Assembly (NCBI RefSeq): GCF_003752175.1
Contig: NZ_RJVF01000013.1
Span: forward strand, 62,001-126,000
Source of the DNA: Comamonas sp. BIGb0124
Lineage (GTDB): Bacteria; Pseudomonadota; Gammaproteobacteria; Burkholderiales; Burkholderiaceae_C
Length of the DNA: 64,000 bases
Direction of reading: 5' to 3'
A program made the translations under genes and the position numbers. Below are positions 41,880 through 50,415 of the stretch, in pieces (position 1 is the stretch's first letter; every line of letters starts with the position of its first letter). The notes beneath the pieces were generated by a model. The model saw only the letters and a program-made list of their open reading frames with translations, searched no databases and had not been told where the DNA came from.

Positions 41880-42739
41880 GCCGCATCGGTTTTATCGGAT
41901 TGGGCATGATGGGCCAGCCCATGGCCCATCTGCTGCACGCAGCAGGCCATCCACTCGTCGTCCGGGATGTCAATGCCGAGGCCACGCGCCGGTTCGTGGC
42001 GGGTCATGCCGGGGCACTCGCGGCTTCGGATGCCGCGTCCTTCTCCGACTGCGACATCGTGCTCACGATGCTGCCCAACTCGGACATCGTCGACGCCGTA
42101 CTCGCCGAACTGGCTCCGCACCTGAAAGCCGGGGCCAGCGTCATCGAGATGAGCTCCGCCGATCCCAGCCGCACCCGTGCACTGGCCGCCCGGTTGGCCG
42201 AACACGACGTCTCGCTGATCGACGCCCCCGTCTCGGGCGGTGTGAAAAAAGCCGTTGCCGGCACGCTGGCCATCATGGTCGGCGGCGATCCCGCCGTCCA
42301 CGAACGCTTGAAGCCGGTGCTCGAGGTCATGGGCAAACAGATCACGCACGTCGGTCCCGTCGGCTCCGGCCATGCGCTCAAGGCATTGAACAACTACGTC
42401 TCTGCCGCAGCCCTGATCGCGACCGCAGAAGCCATCCATGCCGGCGCCGCATTCGGCATCGATCCGGCCACCATCGTCGACGTGATCAACGCATCCACGG
42501 GCAAGAACAACACCACCGAGAACAAGGCCCATCAGTTCATGCTGAACGGCGCCTTCAACTCGGGTTTCTCGCTGGCTCTGCAAGCCAAGGATGTGGGCAT
42601 CGCCGCCTCGCTGGGCCCTGCCCTCGGTGTCCCGATGACGCTGGCCCAGAAGGTGTCGGATCTGACCACGCTCGCCTCCGGCAAGCTCGGGCCTGCAGCA
42701 GACCACACCGAGCTCTACAGCTTCGCCGCCAAGCCTTAA
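41876..42739 (+). CDS. NAD(P)-dependent 3-hydroxyacid dehydrogenase (HIBADH/tartronate semialdehyde reductase family)
   Basis: The protein has 287 residues. The Rossmann motif IGFIGLGMMGQPMA is at the N-terminus, the substrate loop is DAPVSGGVKKAVAGTLAIMV, and the catalytic lysine lies in GSGHALKALNNYVSAAAL. The family oxidises 3-hydroxyisobutyrate or reduces tartronate semialdehyde. Coupled to the PcaC-like gene and followed 76 bp later by an aldehyde dehydrogenase, it probably makes or consumes a semialdehyde in the same pathway. Confidence 0.9.
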   Translation: MSRIGFIGLGMMGQPMAHLLHAAGHPLVVRDVNAEATRRFVAGHAGALAASDAASFSDCDIVLTMLPNSDIVDAVLAELAPHLKAGASVIEMSSADPSRTRALAARLAEHDVSLIDAPVSGGVKKAVAGTLAIMVGGDPAVHERLKPVLEVMGKQITHVGPVGSGHALKALNNYVSAAALIATAEAIHAGAAFGIDPATIVDVINASTGKNNTTENKAHQFMLNGAFNSGFSLALQAKDVGIAASLGPALGVPMTLAQKVSDLTTLASGKLGPAADHTELYSFAAKP

Positions 42740-42815
42740 CCGGCCTGTTTCAAAACCGCCGCAGCCTGCACCCGCCGACCCGGGTGCGGCCGCTGCATGG
42801 CCAGGAGATCGCCCC

Positions 42816-44282
42816 ATGGCGGAAAAACTCGTTCTGTTGACAGAGAAAAAAGGCTTCGGTGTCGTCGACGGCATCGCGCTCTCGGATGCCGATCGCCCCT
42901 GCATCGATGTCACAAATCCCGCCACGGGCGAACTCGTGGCCCGGGTGCCGGCAGCCGGCGCACCCGATGCCGAGCAGGCCATCGAAGCGGCCCGCGTCGC
43001 ACAGATCTCGTGGCGGGCGCAGCCTGCATCCGAGCGGTCGCGCCTGCTGCGCCTGTGGTTCGAGGCGATGCTGGATCGCCAGGACGACATCGCCAGGACC
43101 CTGGTGCTGGAGCAAGGCAAGCCGCTGTCCGAAGCCCTGGGCGAAGTGGCCTATGCGGCCAGCTTCGTCCGCTTCTATGCCGAAGAAGCGACCCGCCTCT
43201 ACGGCGAGCTCATTCCCTCGTCATCCCGGGACAAGCGCAACCTGGTGAGCCGCGAACCCATCGGGGTGTGCGCCGCCATCACGCCCTGGAACTTTCCGGC
43301 CGCCATGGTGACGCGCAAGGCCGCGCCTGCGCTGGCGGCCGGCTGCACGATGGTGATCAAGCCGTCCGAGCTGACACCGCTGACCGCCTTGCTGCTGGTC
43401 GAGCTGGCGCACGAGGTCGGCATTCCACCGGGCGTGCTCAACGTGGTGGTCGGCGATGCCGAGGCAATCGGCCGTGTCCTCACGTCGTCGCCCGTGGTGC
43501 GCATGCTGAGCTTCACGGGCTCGACCCGCATCGGGCAACTGCTGATGGCACAGTGCGCCCCGACCGTCAAGAAACTCGGCCTCGAACTGGGCGGCAACGC
43601 ACCGTTCATCGTGTTCGACGATGCCGATCTCGATGCGGCTGTCGAAGGCGCACTCGCCTCGAAGTTCAGGAACTCGGGGCAGACCTGCGTCTGCGCCAAC
43701 CGGCTGTATGTGCAAGACGCGGTCTACGACGCCTTCGCAGACAAACTGGCGCGCCGCGTGAGCGAGCTCAAGCCGGGTCCGGGTTTCGACGAAGGCGTCA
43801 CCCAAGGCCCGCTGATCAACGAAGCCGCACGCGACAAGGCCCTCTCGCACATCGAGGATGCGCTGAGCCACGGCGCCCGATTGGCCGTTGGGGGCAAGGC
43901 ACTGCCTGGCCTCGGACATTTTCTGGAGCCGACCGTGCTGCTGGACGTTCGCCCCGGGATGCTGTGCATGCGCGAGGAAACCTTCGGCCCCGTCGCACCG
44001 CTGGTGCGTTTCGAGACCGAGCAGGAGGTCGTCGCCCTGGCCAACTCGACCGAGTTCGGACTGGCCAGCTACTTCTTCTCGCAGGACATCGGCCGCTGCT
44101 TCAGAGTCGCCGACGCCATCGAGTCCGGCATGGTGGGCGTCAACACCGGCCTGATCTCCAGCGAGGTCGTGCCCTTCGGCGGCGTCAAGCAATCCGGCCT
44201 GGGCCGCGAAGGATCGCGACACGGCCTCGACGAATACACCGAGCTGAAGTACGTGTGTTTCGGCTCGCTCGGCAGCGCCTGA
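42816..44282 (+). CDS. NAD(P)-dependent (succinate-)semialdehyde dehydrogenase
   Basis: The protein has 488 residues, normal for the ALDH superfamily. ITPWNFPAAMVTRKAAPALA binds cofactor. The general-base glutamate is in LELGGNAPF and the catalytic cysteine in GQTCVCANR. RDKRNLVSREPIGV and the C-terminal PFGGVKQSGLGREGS are GabD-type signatures. It oxidises a semialdehyde to the acid. It is part of the GntR-controlled run with the dehydrogenase upstream and a Bug receptor downstream. Confidence 0.92.
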   Translation: MAEKLVLLTEKKGFGVVDGIALSDADRPCIDVTNPATGELVARVPAAGAPDAEQAIEAARVAQISWRAQPASERSRLLRLWFEAMLDRQDDIARTLVLEQGKPLSEALGEVAYAASFVRFYAEEATRLYGELIPSSSRDKRNLVSREPIGVCAAITPWNFPAAMVTRKAAPALAAGCTMVIKPSELTPLTALLLVELAHEVGIPPGVLNVVVGDAEAIGRVLTSSPVVRMLSFTGSTRIGQLLMAQCAPTVKKLGLELGGNAPFIVFDDADLDAAVEGALASKFRNSGQTCVCANRLYVQDAVYDAFADKLARRVSELKPGPGFDEGVTQGPLINEAARDKALSHIEDALSHGARLAVGGKALPGLGHFLEPTVLLDVRPGMLCMREETFGPVAPLVRFETEQEVVALANSTEFGLASYFFSQDIGRCFRVADAIESGMVGVNTGLISSEVVPFGGVKQSGLGREGSRHGLDEYTELKYVCFGSLGSA

Positions 44283-44319
44283 CCCATCCACAAAACCATT
44301 GCATCCCAGGAGACAAGAC

Positions 44320-45288
44320 ATGACCCGGTTCACCCACAACATCGTTGCCGCGACGTTCGCCGTCGCATCCTTTGCGGCATCGGCCTTTCCGACCAAACCG
44401 ATCACGATCGTCGTGCCCTACGCCGCCGGCGGATCGACCGACGTGCTGGCCAGGGTACTGGCCGAAGCCATGGGCAAGGACCTCGGCCAGCCCGTGATCG
44501 TCGAGAACGCGGGCGGCGCCGGCGGCACCATCGGCACCAGCAAAGTGGTCCGCGCGCCCAACGACGGCCACACCCTGCTGCTGCACAACATGGGCATCGC
44601 GACAGCGCCGGCCCTCTACGCCAAGCTGACCTTCGACGCGACCAAGGACCTGGCACCGATCGCGCTGGCAGGCGATGTGCCGATGATCCTGGTGGGCAAC
44701 AAGAACTTTGCGCCCGGCAACGTCGGCGAGCTCATCAAGGTCATGAAAAACAAGCCCGGTGAAGTCACCTTCGCACACGCCGGCGTCGGCGCCACCTCGC
44801 ACCTGTGCGCGATGCTGCTGAACCAGACCGCCGGGACGCAAGCCACGATGGTGCCCTACAAAGGCACGGGTCCTGCATTGCAGGACGTGATCTCGGGCAA
44901 TGTGAACGTCATCTGCGACCAGCCCGTGGCCACGGGTTCGCACATCCAGGCGGGTTTGCTCAAGGCCTATGGCGTCGCGACCAAGGCACGCCTGGACACC
45001 CTGCCGAACGTTCCGACTTTTGCCGAGACCGGCCTGCCGAACTTCGAGCTGTCGGTGTGGCACGGACTCTATGCCCCCAAAGGCACGCCCGCCGCCACCA
45101 TCGAGCGCCTCAACAAGGCCGCCCGCACCGCACTGGCCGACCCTGCCTTGGTCAAGCGCTTCACCGACATGAGCGTGATCATTCCCGCTGCCGACCGGCT
45201 GAAGCCCGAGACACTGGGTGAATTCACCCAAAACGAAATCCGCCGCTGGGATCCGGTCATCAAGGCAGCCGGCGCAAAAGCCGAGTGA
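44320..45288 (+). CDS. Bug/TctC-type periplasmic receptor (first)
   Basis: The ATG at 44320 (GGAGACAAGAC ahead) gives 322 residues with signal peptide MTRFTHNIVAATFAVASFAA. The Bug pattern is FPTKPITIVVPYAAGGSTDV, IVENAGGAGGTIGT, MVPYKGTGPALQDVISGNVN and LPNVPTFAETGLPNFELSVW. Such proteins bind carboxylates such as tricarboxylates, nicotinate or dicarboxylates for TctAB-type transport or sensing. No tctAB genes are adjacent. It is the last member of the GntR-controlled run. Confidence 0.92.
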   Translation: MTRFTHNIVAATFAVASFAASAFPTKPITIVVPYAAGGSTDVLARVLAEAMGKDLGQPVIVENAGGAGGTIGTSKVVRAPNDGHTLLLHNMGIATAPALYAKLTFDATKDLAPIALAGDVPMILVGNKNFAPGNVGELIKVMKNKPGEVTFAHAGVGATSHLCAMLLNQTAGTQATMVPYKGTGPALQDVISGNVNVICDQPVATGSHIQAGLLKAYGVATKARLDTLPNVPTFAETGLPNFELSVWHGLYAPKGTPAATIERLNKAARTALADPALVKRFTDMSVIIPAADRLKPETLGEFTQNEIRRWDPVIKAAGAKAE

Positions 45289-45303
45289 CCCTCACCGAGG
45301 GTC
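45287..45303 (+). terminator. Short hairpin after the Bug gene
   Basis: GACCCT (45287-45292) pairs with AGGGTC (45298-45303) across CACCG, overlapping the stop codon. It is weak and lacks a T-run; it may attenuate read-through into the VOC gene. Confidence 0.3.
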
Positions 45304-45401
45304 CATGTGGTTCATGCGCAAATCTCATACGGATGCTCGAAAAAACAGCCAGCGACCCGCATGGCCGACCTGTGTCCACCAGCCTGCGTTACGCTCCAGG
45401 C

Positions 45402-45836
45402 ATGAGTGAAACATCAGACTTCAATCACCTCTGGCGCTTGCGCAACGACACCTCCGGTCAGACCCAGGCACGGGTCTTGATCCGGGTGTTCGTCCGGCCC
45501 GGTCAGCTGGAAAGCAGCGTGCGGTTCTACGAAGCGCTTCAGGGCCTGAAAGCCGACGGCGGTTTTCCCTTCCCTGAAGCCGGACTGCGGCTGGCCATGG
45601 TCGGCGCGTTTCTGTTGATCGAAGGCACGGACGAAGCCTTGGCACCGTTCAAATCGACCACCGGCACGTTGCTGGTCGACGACGTGCAGCCCTACTACGA
45701 CAAGCTGGTCGCAGCCGGCGCCGAAATCGTCTTCCCGCTTCAGGTCGTCCCCACCGGCGCCGCCTTCAACGCGGTCCATCCCGACGGAACGGTGGTGGAA
45801 TACGTGCATCATCGGCCGGATCCCCAAGGGCTTTGA
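45402..45836 (+). CDS. VOC (glyoxalase/bleomycin-resistance) family protein
   Basis: The ATG at 45402 gives 144 residues. ARVLIRVFVRPGQLESSVRF opens the first beta-alpha-beta motif, and TTGTLLVDDVQPYYDKLVAA with GTVVEYVHHRPDP closes the second. Members are metal-dependent lyases, dioxygenases or binding proteins. It ends 28 bp before the arsC-type gene on the same strand, suggesting co-expression. The substrate is unknown. Confidence 0.8.
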   Translation: MSETSDFNHLWRLRNDTSGQTQARVLIRVFVRPGQLESSVRFYEALQGLKADGGFPFPEAGLRLAMVGAFLLIEGTDEALAPFKSTTGTLLVDDVQPYYDKLVAAGAEIVFPLQVVPTGAAFNAVHPDGTVVEYVHHRPDPQGL

Positions 45837-45864
45837 AGTCCTCACCCGCCCCACTGAACACATC

Positions 45865-46293
45865 ATGAGCACCATCACCATCTATCACAACCCCGCCTGC
45901 GGCACCTCGCGCAACACGCTGGCGATGATTCGAAATTCGGGCGTCGAGCCCGAGGTCGTCGAGTACCTCAAGAACCCACCCGACCGGGCGACGCTGCAAG
46001 GCCTGATCGAGGCCAGCGGCCTGACGACACGCGACGTGCTGCGCAGCAAGGGCACGCCGTACGACGAGCTGGGTCTGGGCGACCCGAAGTGGAGCGACGA
46101 CCAGTTGGTCGACTTCATGCTGCAGCACCCCATCCTGATCAACCGCCCCCTCGTGAAGACGCCTTTGGGGGTTCGCCTGTGCCGCCCCTCCGAGCAGGTG
46201 CTCGATATCCTGCCCAACCCTCAGCAGGCCTCGTTCACCAAGGAGGATGGCGAGAAGGTGGTCGATGCGAAGGGCGCGCGGGTTTCCGGCTGA
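45865..46293 (+). CDS. arsC: ArsC-type arsenate reductase (glutaredoxin-coupled family)
   Basis: The protein has 142 residues. HNPACGTSRNTL carries the catalytic cysteine C12, and INRPLVKTPLGVRLCRPSEQ carries the arginines that bind arsenate. This is the E. coli plasmid-type ArsC, which reduces arsenate with glutathione/glutaredoxin. No arsR, arsB or acr3 gene is near, so it may be a stand-alone paralogue. The family call is strong. Confidence 0.9.
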   Translation: MSTITIYHNPACGTSRNTLAMIRNSGVEPEVVEYLKNPPDRATLQGLIEASGLTTRDVLRSKGTPYDELGLGDPKWSDDQLVDFMLQHPILINRPLVKTPLGVRLCRPSEQVLDILPNPQQASFTKEDGEKVVDAKGARVSG

Positions 46294-46308
46294 CACGGCC
46301 AGAGGCGA

Positions 46309-47211
46309 TCAGCCGGGCAACGGGGCAAAACCCGACCTCAAGGCATCGCGCAGCGCCAGCGCAAAAGCGTCCGCGTGTTTCGAAAGTGCGCGGCCTTTGG
46401 GCCAGATCAATCGGAAGGGTACGGAGTCGTTGGGGCCGATGGGAATCGCGACCAGGCCCATGCTCTGTGCCAGCGGCAGGCTCAGGTTGTCGAGCACCGC
46501 CAAGCCATGCCCGGCCAATGCAAAACCGCAAGCCGACGAGAACTGCGTGACCTCGACGACCGGGTTGAATGCATGACCGCTCTCTTCGAGCCTGCGGGCG
46601 ACGAGCGAGCCGACCTGCAAGCGCCGGGTCAACGTCACATACGGATGCTGGCCGAGTTGATGCCACGCCATGGACGCATGCGATGCCAGCACATGGTCCG
46701 GGCGCATCACCGCATGCAGCCTGAGCAGGGCCACATCGGCGACGCCCGCCTCCGGGGGCAGCGTGTCGCCGATCACCAGTCCAAAGTCGATGCGCTGCTC
46801 GGCCACCATCGCCGCGATCTCGACCGCCAGTGCCGTGTGCACGACGATGCGTGCTTTCGGCACGCTGCGCTTGAGCGCGGTCAGCGCAAAAGGCAGCACG
46901 GTCGTCGCTGCCGGCGCAATGCAGCCGATCGCGATGCTGCTGGCGACATCGACACGCAACTCCTCCGAAAGCCTGTCGAGCGATGCCAGGGCCGTCAGCG
47001 CATTGGACAGTTCGGGTAGCAGCGCGCGGCCCTTGGGTGTCAGCACCAGACGACGGTTCTCACGGCTGAAGATGGCGAAGCCCATACGCTCCTCGATGAC
47101 CTTGATCGCGGCACTGGCCGACGGCTGCGTCATGTGGACACGTTCCGCAGCCTGGGTCACCGAGCCGGTGGTCGCGACCTCCCAGACCAGCCGAATTTCG
47201 CGGGTGTTCAT
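46309..47211 (-). CDS. LysR family regulator of the Bug-amidohydrolase unit
   Basis: The protein has 300 residues. The winged helix is REIRLVWEVATTGSVTQAAE and VHMTQPSASAAIKVIEERMG. The effector domain is VDVASSIAIGCIAPAATTVL with a C-terminal QFSSACGFALAGHGLAVLDN. It is divergent from the Bug/amidohydrolase pair starting at 47325 and probably activates it in response to the substrate or product. Confidence 0.9.
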   Translation of the reverse strand: MNTREIRLVWEVATTGSVTQAAERVHMTQPSASAAIKVIEERMGFAIFSRENRRLVLTPKGRALLPELSNALTALASLDRLSEELRVDVASSIAIGCIAPAATTVLPFALTALKRSVPKARIVVHTALAVEIAAMVAEQRIDFGLVIGDTLPPEAGVADVALLRLHAVMRPDHVLASHASMAWHQLGQHPYVTLTRRLQVGSLVARRLEESGHAFNPVVEVTQFSSACGFALAGHGLAVLDNLSLPLAQSMGLVAIPIGPNDSVPFRLIWPKGRALSKHADAFALALRDALRSGFAPLPG

Positions 47212-47324
47212 ATGATCTGTCTATGAAATGAGTGGATTTATCAATTTGACGCATGTCGATTCTGGATCAACACTGCCCCTGGAGACAAGCGACAACCGAC
47301 AAACCACAACGGAGACAAGACATC

Positions 47325-48287
47325 GTGAAAAGAAGAAGCCTCGGCGCCCTGCTGCCGCTCTTGCTGGCAGCGCCTCTCGCATTCGGCCAGGCCGCCTTGC
47401 CGGCCAAGCCCATACGGCTCGTCGTCGGCGGGCCGCCCGGCGGCGCACCCGACACCGTGGCGAGACTGATCGCCAACCATATCGAGCTGGGCCAGCCCGT
47501 CATCGTCGAAAACAAGAACGGTGCCGCCCAGATGATTGCCGCGGATGCCGTGGCACGCGCCCCTGCCGACGGCACCACCCTGCTGCTCGCCAGCCAGACG
47601 GCCATCGCCGTGTCTCCCGTGCTGCAAAAATCCAAGGTCATCGATCCACTGCGTGATTTCGTGGGCATCGGCCTGATCGGCACCGCGCCCCTGGTGCTGG
47701 TCGCAGGGCCGGCCCTCAAGGCTCAGAACGTCCGGCAGCTCATCGAGCAAGCCAAAGCCCAGCCGGGCGAAATCAACTTCGGCAACGGCGGAGTGGGCAC
47801 CACACCGCACATGGCGGGCGTGCTGTTCGGCTACTCCGCCAAGATCCAGTTGACCAGCGTGCCCTATCCCGGCGAACAGGCCGCCATGATGGACATCATG
47901 GGCGAGCGCATCCACATGATGTTCGCCAATGCAGCGGCCGCCCTGCCCCACGTGCGCGCCGGCAAGTTGCGTGCATTGGGCGTCACCAGCGAGTCCCGGA
48001 CTCCTGCCGCACCCGACATTCCGACCATCGCCGAAAGCGGTGTGGCCGGATTCTCGGCGGCGACGTGGCTGGGCATCGTGGCGCCTGCGGCCACGCCCAA
48101 GGAGGTGGTGACCAAGCTCAACACCGAACTCAACCGCGTGCTGGCCTTGAGCGAAGTGCGCACCAAGCTGGCGGCGCAAGGCTTCGAGATCGCGCCGATG
48201 AGCACCGACGCGTTCGGCCGCTTCATGCGGGACGAGCATGCCAAGTGGGGCAAGCTCATCCGCGATGCCGACATCAAGGCCGACTGA
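47325..48287 (+). CDS. Bug/TctC-type periplasmic receptor (second)
   Basis: GTG at 47325 with GGAGA 9 bases ahead gives 320 residues. The signal peptide is KRRSLGALLPLLLAAPLAFG. The Bug pattern is LPAKPIRLVVGGPPGGAPDT, VIVENKNGAAQMIAADAVA, TSVPYPGEQAAMMDIMGERI and APDIPTIAESGVAGFSAATW. The sequence GGAGACAAG occurs twice in the leader (47281 and 47311). The amidohydrolase gene follows after 17 bp. Ligand: probably the carboxylate or lactone attacked by that enzyme (inference). Confidence 0.92.
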   Translation: MKRRSLGALLPLLLAAPLAFGQAALPAKPIRLVVGGPPGGAPDTVARLIANHIELGQPVIVENKNGAAQMIAADAVARAPADGTTLLLASQTAIAVSPVLQKSKVIDPLRDFVGIGLIGTAPLVLVAGPALKAQNVRQLIEQAKAQPGEINFGNGGVGTTPHMAGVLFGYSAKIQLTSVPYPGEQAAMMDIMGERIHMMFANAAAALPHVRAGKLRALGVTSESRTPAAPDIPTIAESGVAGFSAATWLGIVAPAATPKEVVTKLNTELNRVLALSEVRTKLAAQGFEIAPMSTDAFGRFMRDEHAKWGKLIRDADIKAD

Positions 48288-48304
48288 TCCCTGAACGACC
48301 CGCC

Positions 48305-49225
48305 ATGGACAACTCGCTACTCGACGTCACCCACTCGCCCACGACCCTTCCGCTGCCACCAGGCAGTTGCGACTGTCATGTGCACGTCTTCGGCCCCCCG
48401 GGGCGCTACAGCCTGAGCGAGCAGCGCACGTTCATGCCCCACCCCGTCACCGTGCAGCATTTGATGCGGTTCCAGGATCTGCTGGGCATCGACCGCTCGG
48501 TGGTGGTGCAAGCCAGCCCGCAGGGCACCGACAACCGTTGCCTGCTCGACACGCTGGCCGCGTTGGAAGCGCACGGCCGCCAGGCGCGCGGCGTGGCCGT
48601 GGTCGGCGCGCAAGCCGACGACGAAGCGCTGCAGGTCCTTCACCGCGCAGGCGTTCGCGGGCTGCGCGTCAACCTGCAGTCATTCGGAATCTCGCAGCCA
48701 GAAATCGCCCGCCAACAGTTGGCAGACACGGCAAGGCTGGCGGCCCGCATGGGCTGGCATGTGCAGATCTATGCGCAGCTCACCGTGGTGCAGGCCATGG
48801 CCGATGTGATCGCACGATTGGGTGTGCCCGTCGTCGTCGACCATTTCGGCCTGGCCCATGCCGGCGGAGGAACCACGCAGCCGGGGTTCTCGACCCTGCT
48901 CGATCTGGTCAAGGAAGGCAGCACCTACGTCAAGCTCTCCGCCCCCTACCGCATCATCGAACACCCCCTGGGCGACGACGCTGTTCCAGTGGTGCGTGCG
49001 CTGATCGAATGCCGGCTGGATCGCATGCTGTGGGGCACGGACTGGCCGCACACCAACCCCGTGGCTTCGGGCCCCAGGCCACGCGACACCCCCGAGCCGC
49101 TGCGGCCGGTCGACGATGGCCTGCAGTTCGACATCTTCGCGCGATGGACCGATGAGGCCGAGCGGCAAGCGATCCTGGTCGCCAATCCCGAGCGCCTCTA
49201 CCAGTTTCCAGTGTTCGCCCGCTGA
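48305..49225 (+). CDS. Amidohydrolase family protein (PDC-lactonase-like, second)
   Basis: The protein has 306 residues from ATG 48305. DCHVHVFG (23-30) provides the HxH metal ligands, VVVDHFGLAHAG a later histidine, and MLWGTDWPHTNP the catalytic aspartate. RFQDLLGIDRSVVVQASPQG and TDNRCLLDTL are shared with the paralogue at 3551. It is LigI-like, so hydrolysis of a cyclic ester or diacid lactone is the best guess. It is co-transcribed with the Bug receptor under the divergent LysR. Confidence 0.88.
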   Translation: MDNSLLDVTHSPTTLPLPPGSCDCHVHVFGPPGRYSLSEQRTFMPHPVTVQHLMRFQDLLGIDRSVVVQASPQGTDNRCLLDTLAALEAHGRQARGVAVVGAQADDEALQVLHRAGVRGLRVNLQSFGISQPEIARQQLADTARLAARMGWHVQIYAQLTVVQAMADVIARLGVPVVVDHFGLAHAGGGTTQPGFSTLLDLVKEGSTYVKLSAPYRIIEHPLGDDAVPVVRALIECRLDRMLWGTDWPHTNPVASGPRPRDTPEPLRPVDDGLQFDIFARWTDEAERQAILVANPERLYQFPVFAR

Positions 49226-49278
49226 TCGCTGCGCGCGTTCTCAGGGGCATCATCGATCGACGAATCAGGAACACACCT

Positions 49279-49863
49279 ATGCAGACCGACTCTGCGGCTC
49301 GCACGGTGGCGATGAGCGAAGACCTGTCCGCCGCCGAGCGGAACAGTCGATTCAGCGGCTGGGCATTCGATGCCGCAGCACTCGATGAGCCGGCAGCCCG
49401 CGCTTGTGCCGTGTTGCAAGCCAATGCGACGGCACTGCCGCCGATCCACCGTGTCCTGCTGGCCAGCCCCGACATCGCCTTGACTATCGACGCGCTTTCC
49501 AAGCGTCTCTGGTCGGGTGCCCTCTCCCGCCCGGTGCTGGAGGCGACCTTCATGGTCGTCGCCCGACGCCTTCAATGCCGTGAACAGTGGGAACGCCACT
49601 GGCCCAAGGCACTCGCCGCAGGCATCCCGGCCGACAGCCTCTCGGCAATCGAGCAAGGCATGTGCCCCAAGGGCCCCAACGACGTGCGGCTGGCCTGGCA
49701 ATTGGCGGATCGCCTGTTCGGAGGTCTGCCGTTGACGGTCGGCTTGCGTGACGAAGGCCTCGATCGTTTTGGACGGCAAGGCATGGCAGAGTTCTGTGCG
49801 TTTCTGGGACACGCAACGATCGTCGCCCTGACGCTGAATCTGCAGCTTCCGCCGGCGCGGTAA
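49279..49863 (+). CDS. Carboxymuconolactone decarboxylase/AhpD-like helical protein
   Basis: This 194-residue all-helical protein has the segments HRVLLASPDIALTIDALSKR, LSRPVLEATFMVVARRLQCR and EQWERHWPKALAAGIPADSL. These follow the AhpD/CMD-like plan (LxxREREIxxLxVAxxxxCxY-xxHxxxA). Only one cysteine and the following His of the CxxC/xxxH redox site are kept, so peroxidase-type activity is doubtful. It lies 53 bp after the amidohydrolase gene on the same strand and may be its last partner. Confidence 0.7.
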   Translation: MQTDSAARTVAMSEDLSAAERNSRFSGWAFDAAALDEPAARACAVLQANATALPPIHRVLLASPDIALTIDALSKRLWSGALSRPVLEATFMVVARRLQCREQWERHWPKALAAGIPADSLSAIEQGMCPKGPNDVRLAWQLADRLFGGLPLTVGLRDEGLDRFGRQGMAEFCAFLGHATIVALTLNLQLPPAR

Positions 49864-49897
49864 CGCATCGCACCGGTCAGCCCCGCCAGACGACAGA

Positions 49898-49918
49898 CAG
49901 GCCGTCTCGGACGGCCTG
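49898..49918. terminator. Hairpin between convergent genes
   Basis: CAGGCCGTC (49898-49906) and GACGGCCTG (49910-49918) are perfect 9-bp complements with a 3-base loop, in the gap between convergent stops at 49863 and 49954. No T-run follows. Confidence 0.45.
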
Positions 49919-49953
49919 GAAAAGACGGTCCCAGTTCCCTGGGACGGCGGGTT

Positions 49954-50277
49954 TCAGTGGATCGTGCTGTTGTCGTCCGCAGCGGTCGCCGCCGCAGCCA
50001 GGCGTTCGACCACGCCCGACAGCGCAGCGGCCTTCATGCGGGTGCGTTCGTTCGAACCGCCGGTGAGACCGCGTTTGGTGCCGGTGCGGCCTTGGGTGGC
50101 CATCACCTGACGGCGGTAGGTATCCTGTGCCTTGTCGCGCAGATCGCGCGCACGTTTGAGCTTGGCGCGTATCTGCGGGCCGGAGAACTTGGGCAGTTCC
50201 TTGGAAAGGCTCAGATCGAACAGTTGCTGTTCGGGCGCGGTCATCAAGGCACGAATTTCTCGTTCTGAGGTGATCAT
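49954..50277 (-). CDS. Hypothetical small basic protein
   Basis: ATG at 50277 with AAAGGAG ahead gives 107 residues; a GTG one codon earlier is the alternative. The sequence is helical and rich in Lys/Arg (SGPQIRAKLKRARDLRDKAQ, TGTKRGLTGGSNERTRMKAA). There is no signal peptide or membrane segment. The basic, low-complexity make-up would suit nucleic-acid binding, but no family is recognised. Confidence 0.7.
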   Translation of the reverse strand: MITSEREIRALMTAPEQQLFDLSLSKELPKFSGPQIRAKLKRARDLRDKAQDTYRRQVMATQGRTGTKRGLTGGSNERTRMKAAALSGVVERLAAAATAADDNSTIH

Positions 50278-50415
50278 CACGGGTCTCCTTTCAGGGCGGG
50301 CGGGCATCCAGCGACACCCTCCGCGTTCAATGAATGACAAAAAAAGCGCCTGCGTGCGTTGCAGGAAAGCCCATGTTCCGATACCTCTCGGTGCCATCGG
50401 GAAAGACGATTTCGA

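Noticed and set aside
45865-46293. Arsenic resistance operon
   Set aside because: Only the ArsC-type reductase is present; neighbours are VOC and LysR proteins and no ArsR, ArsB, Acr3 or ArsA homologue is seen.
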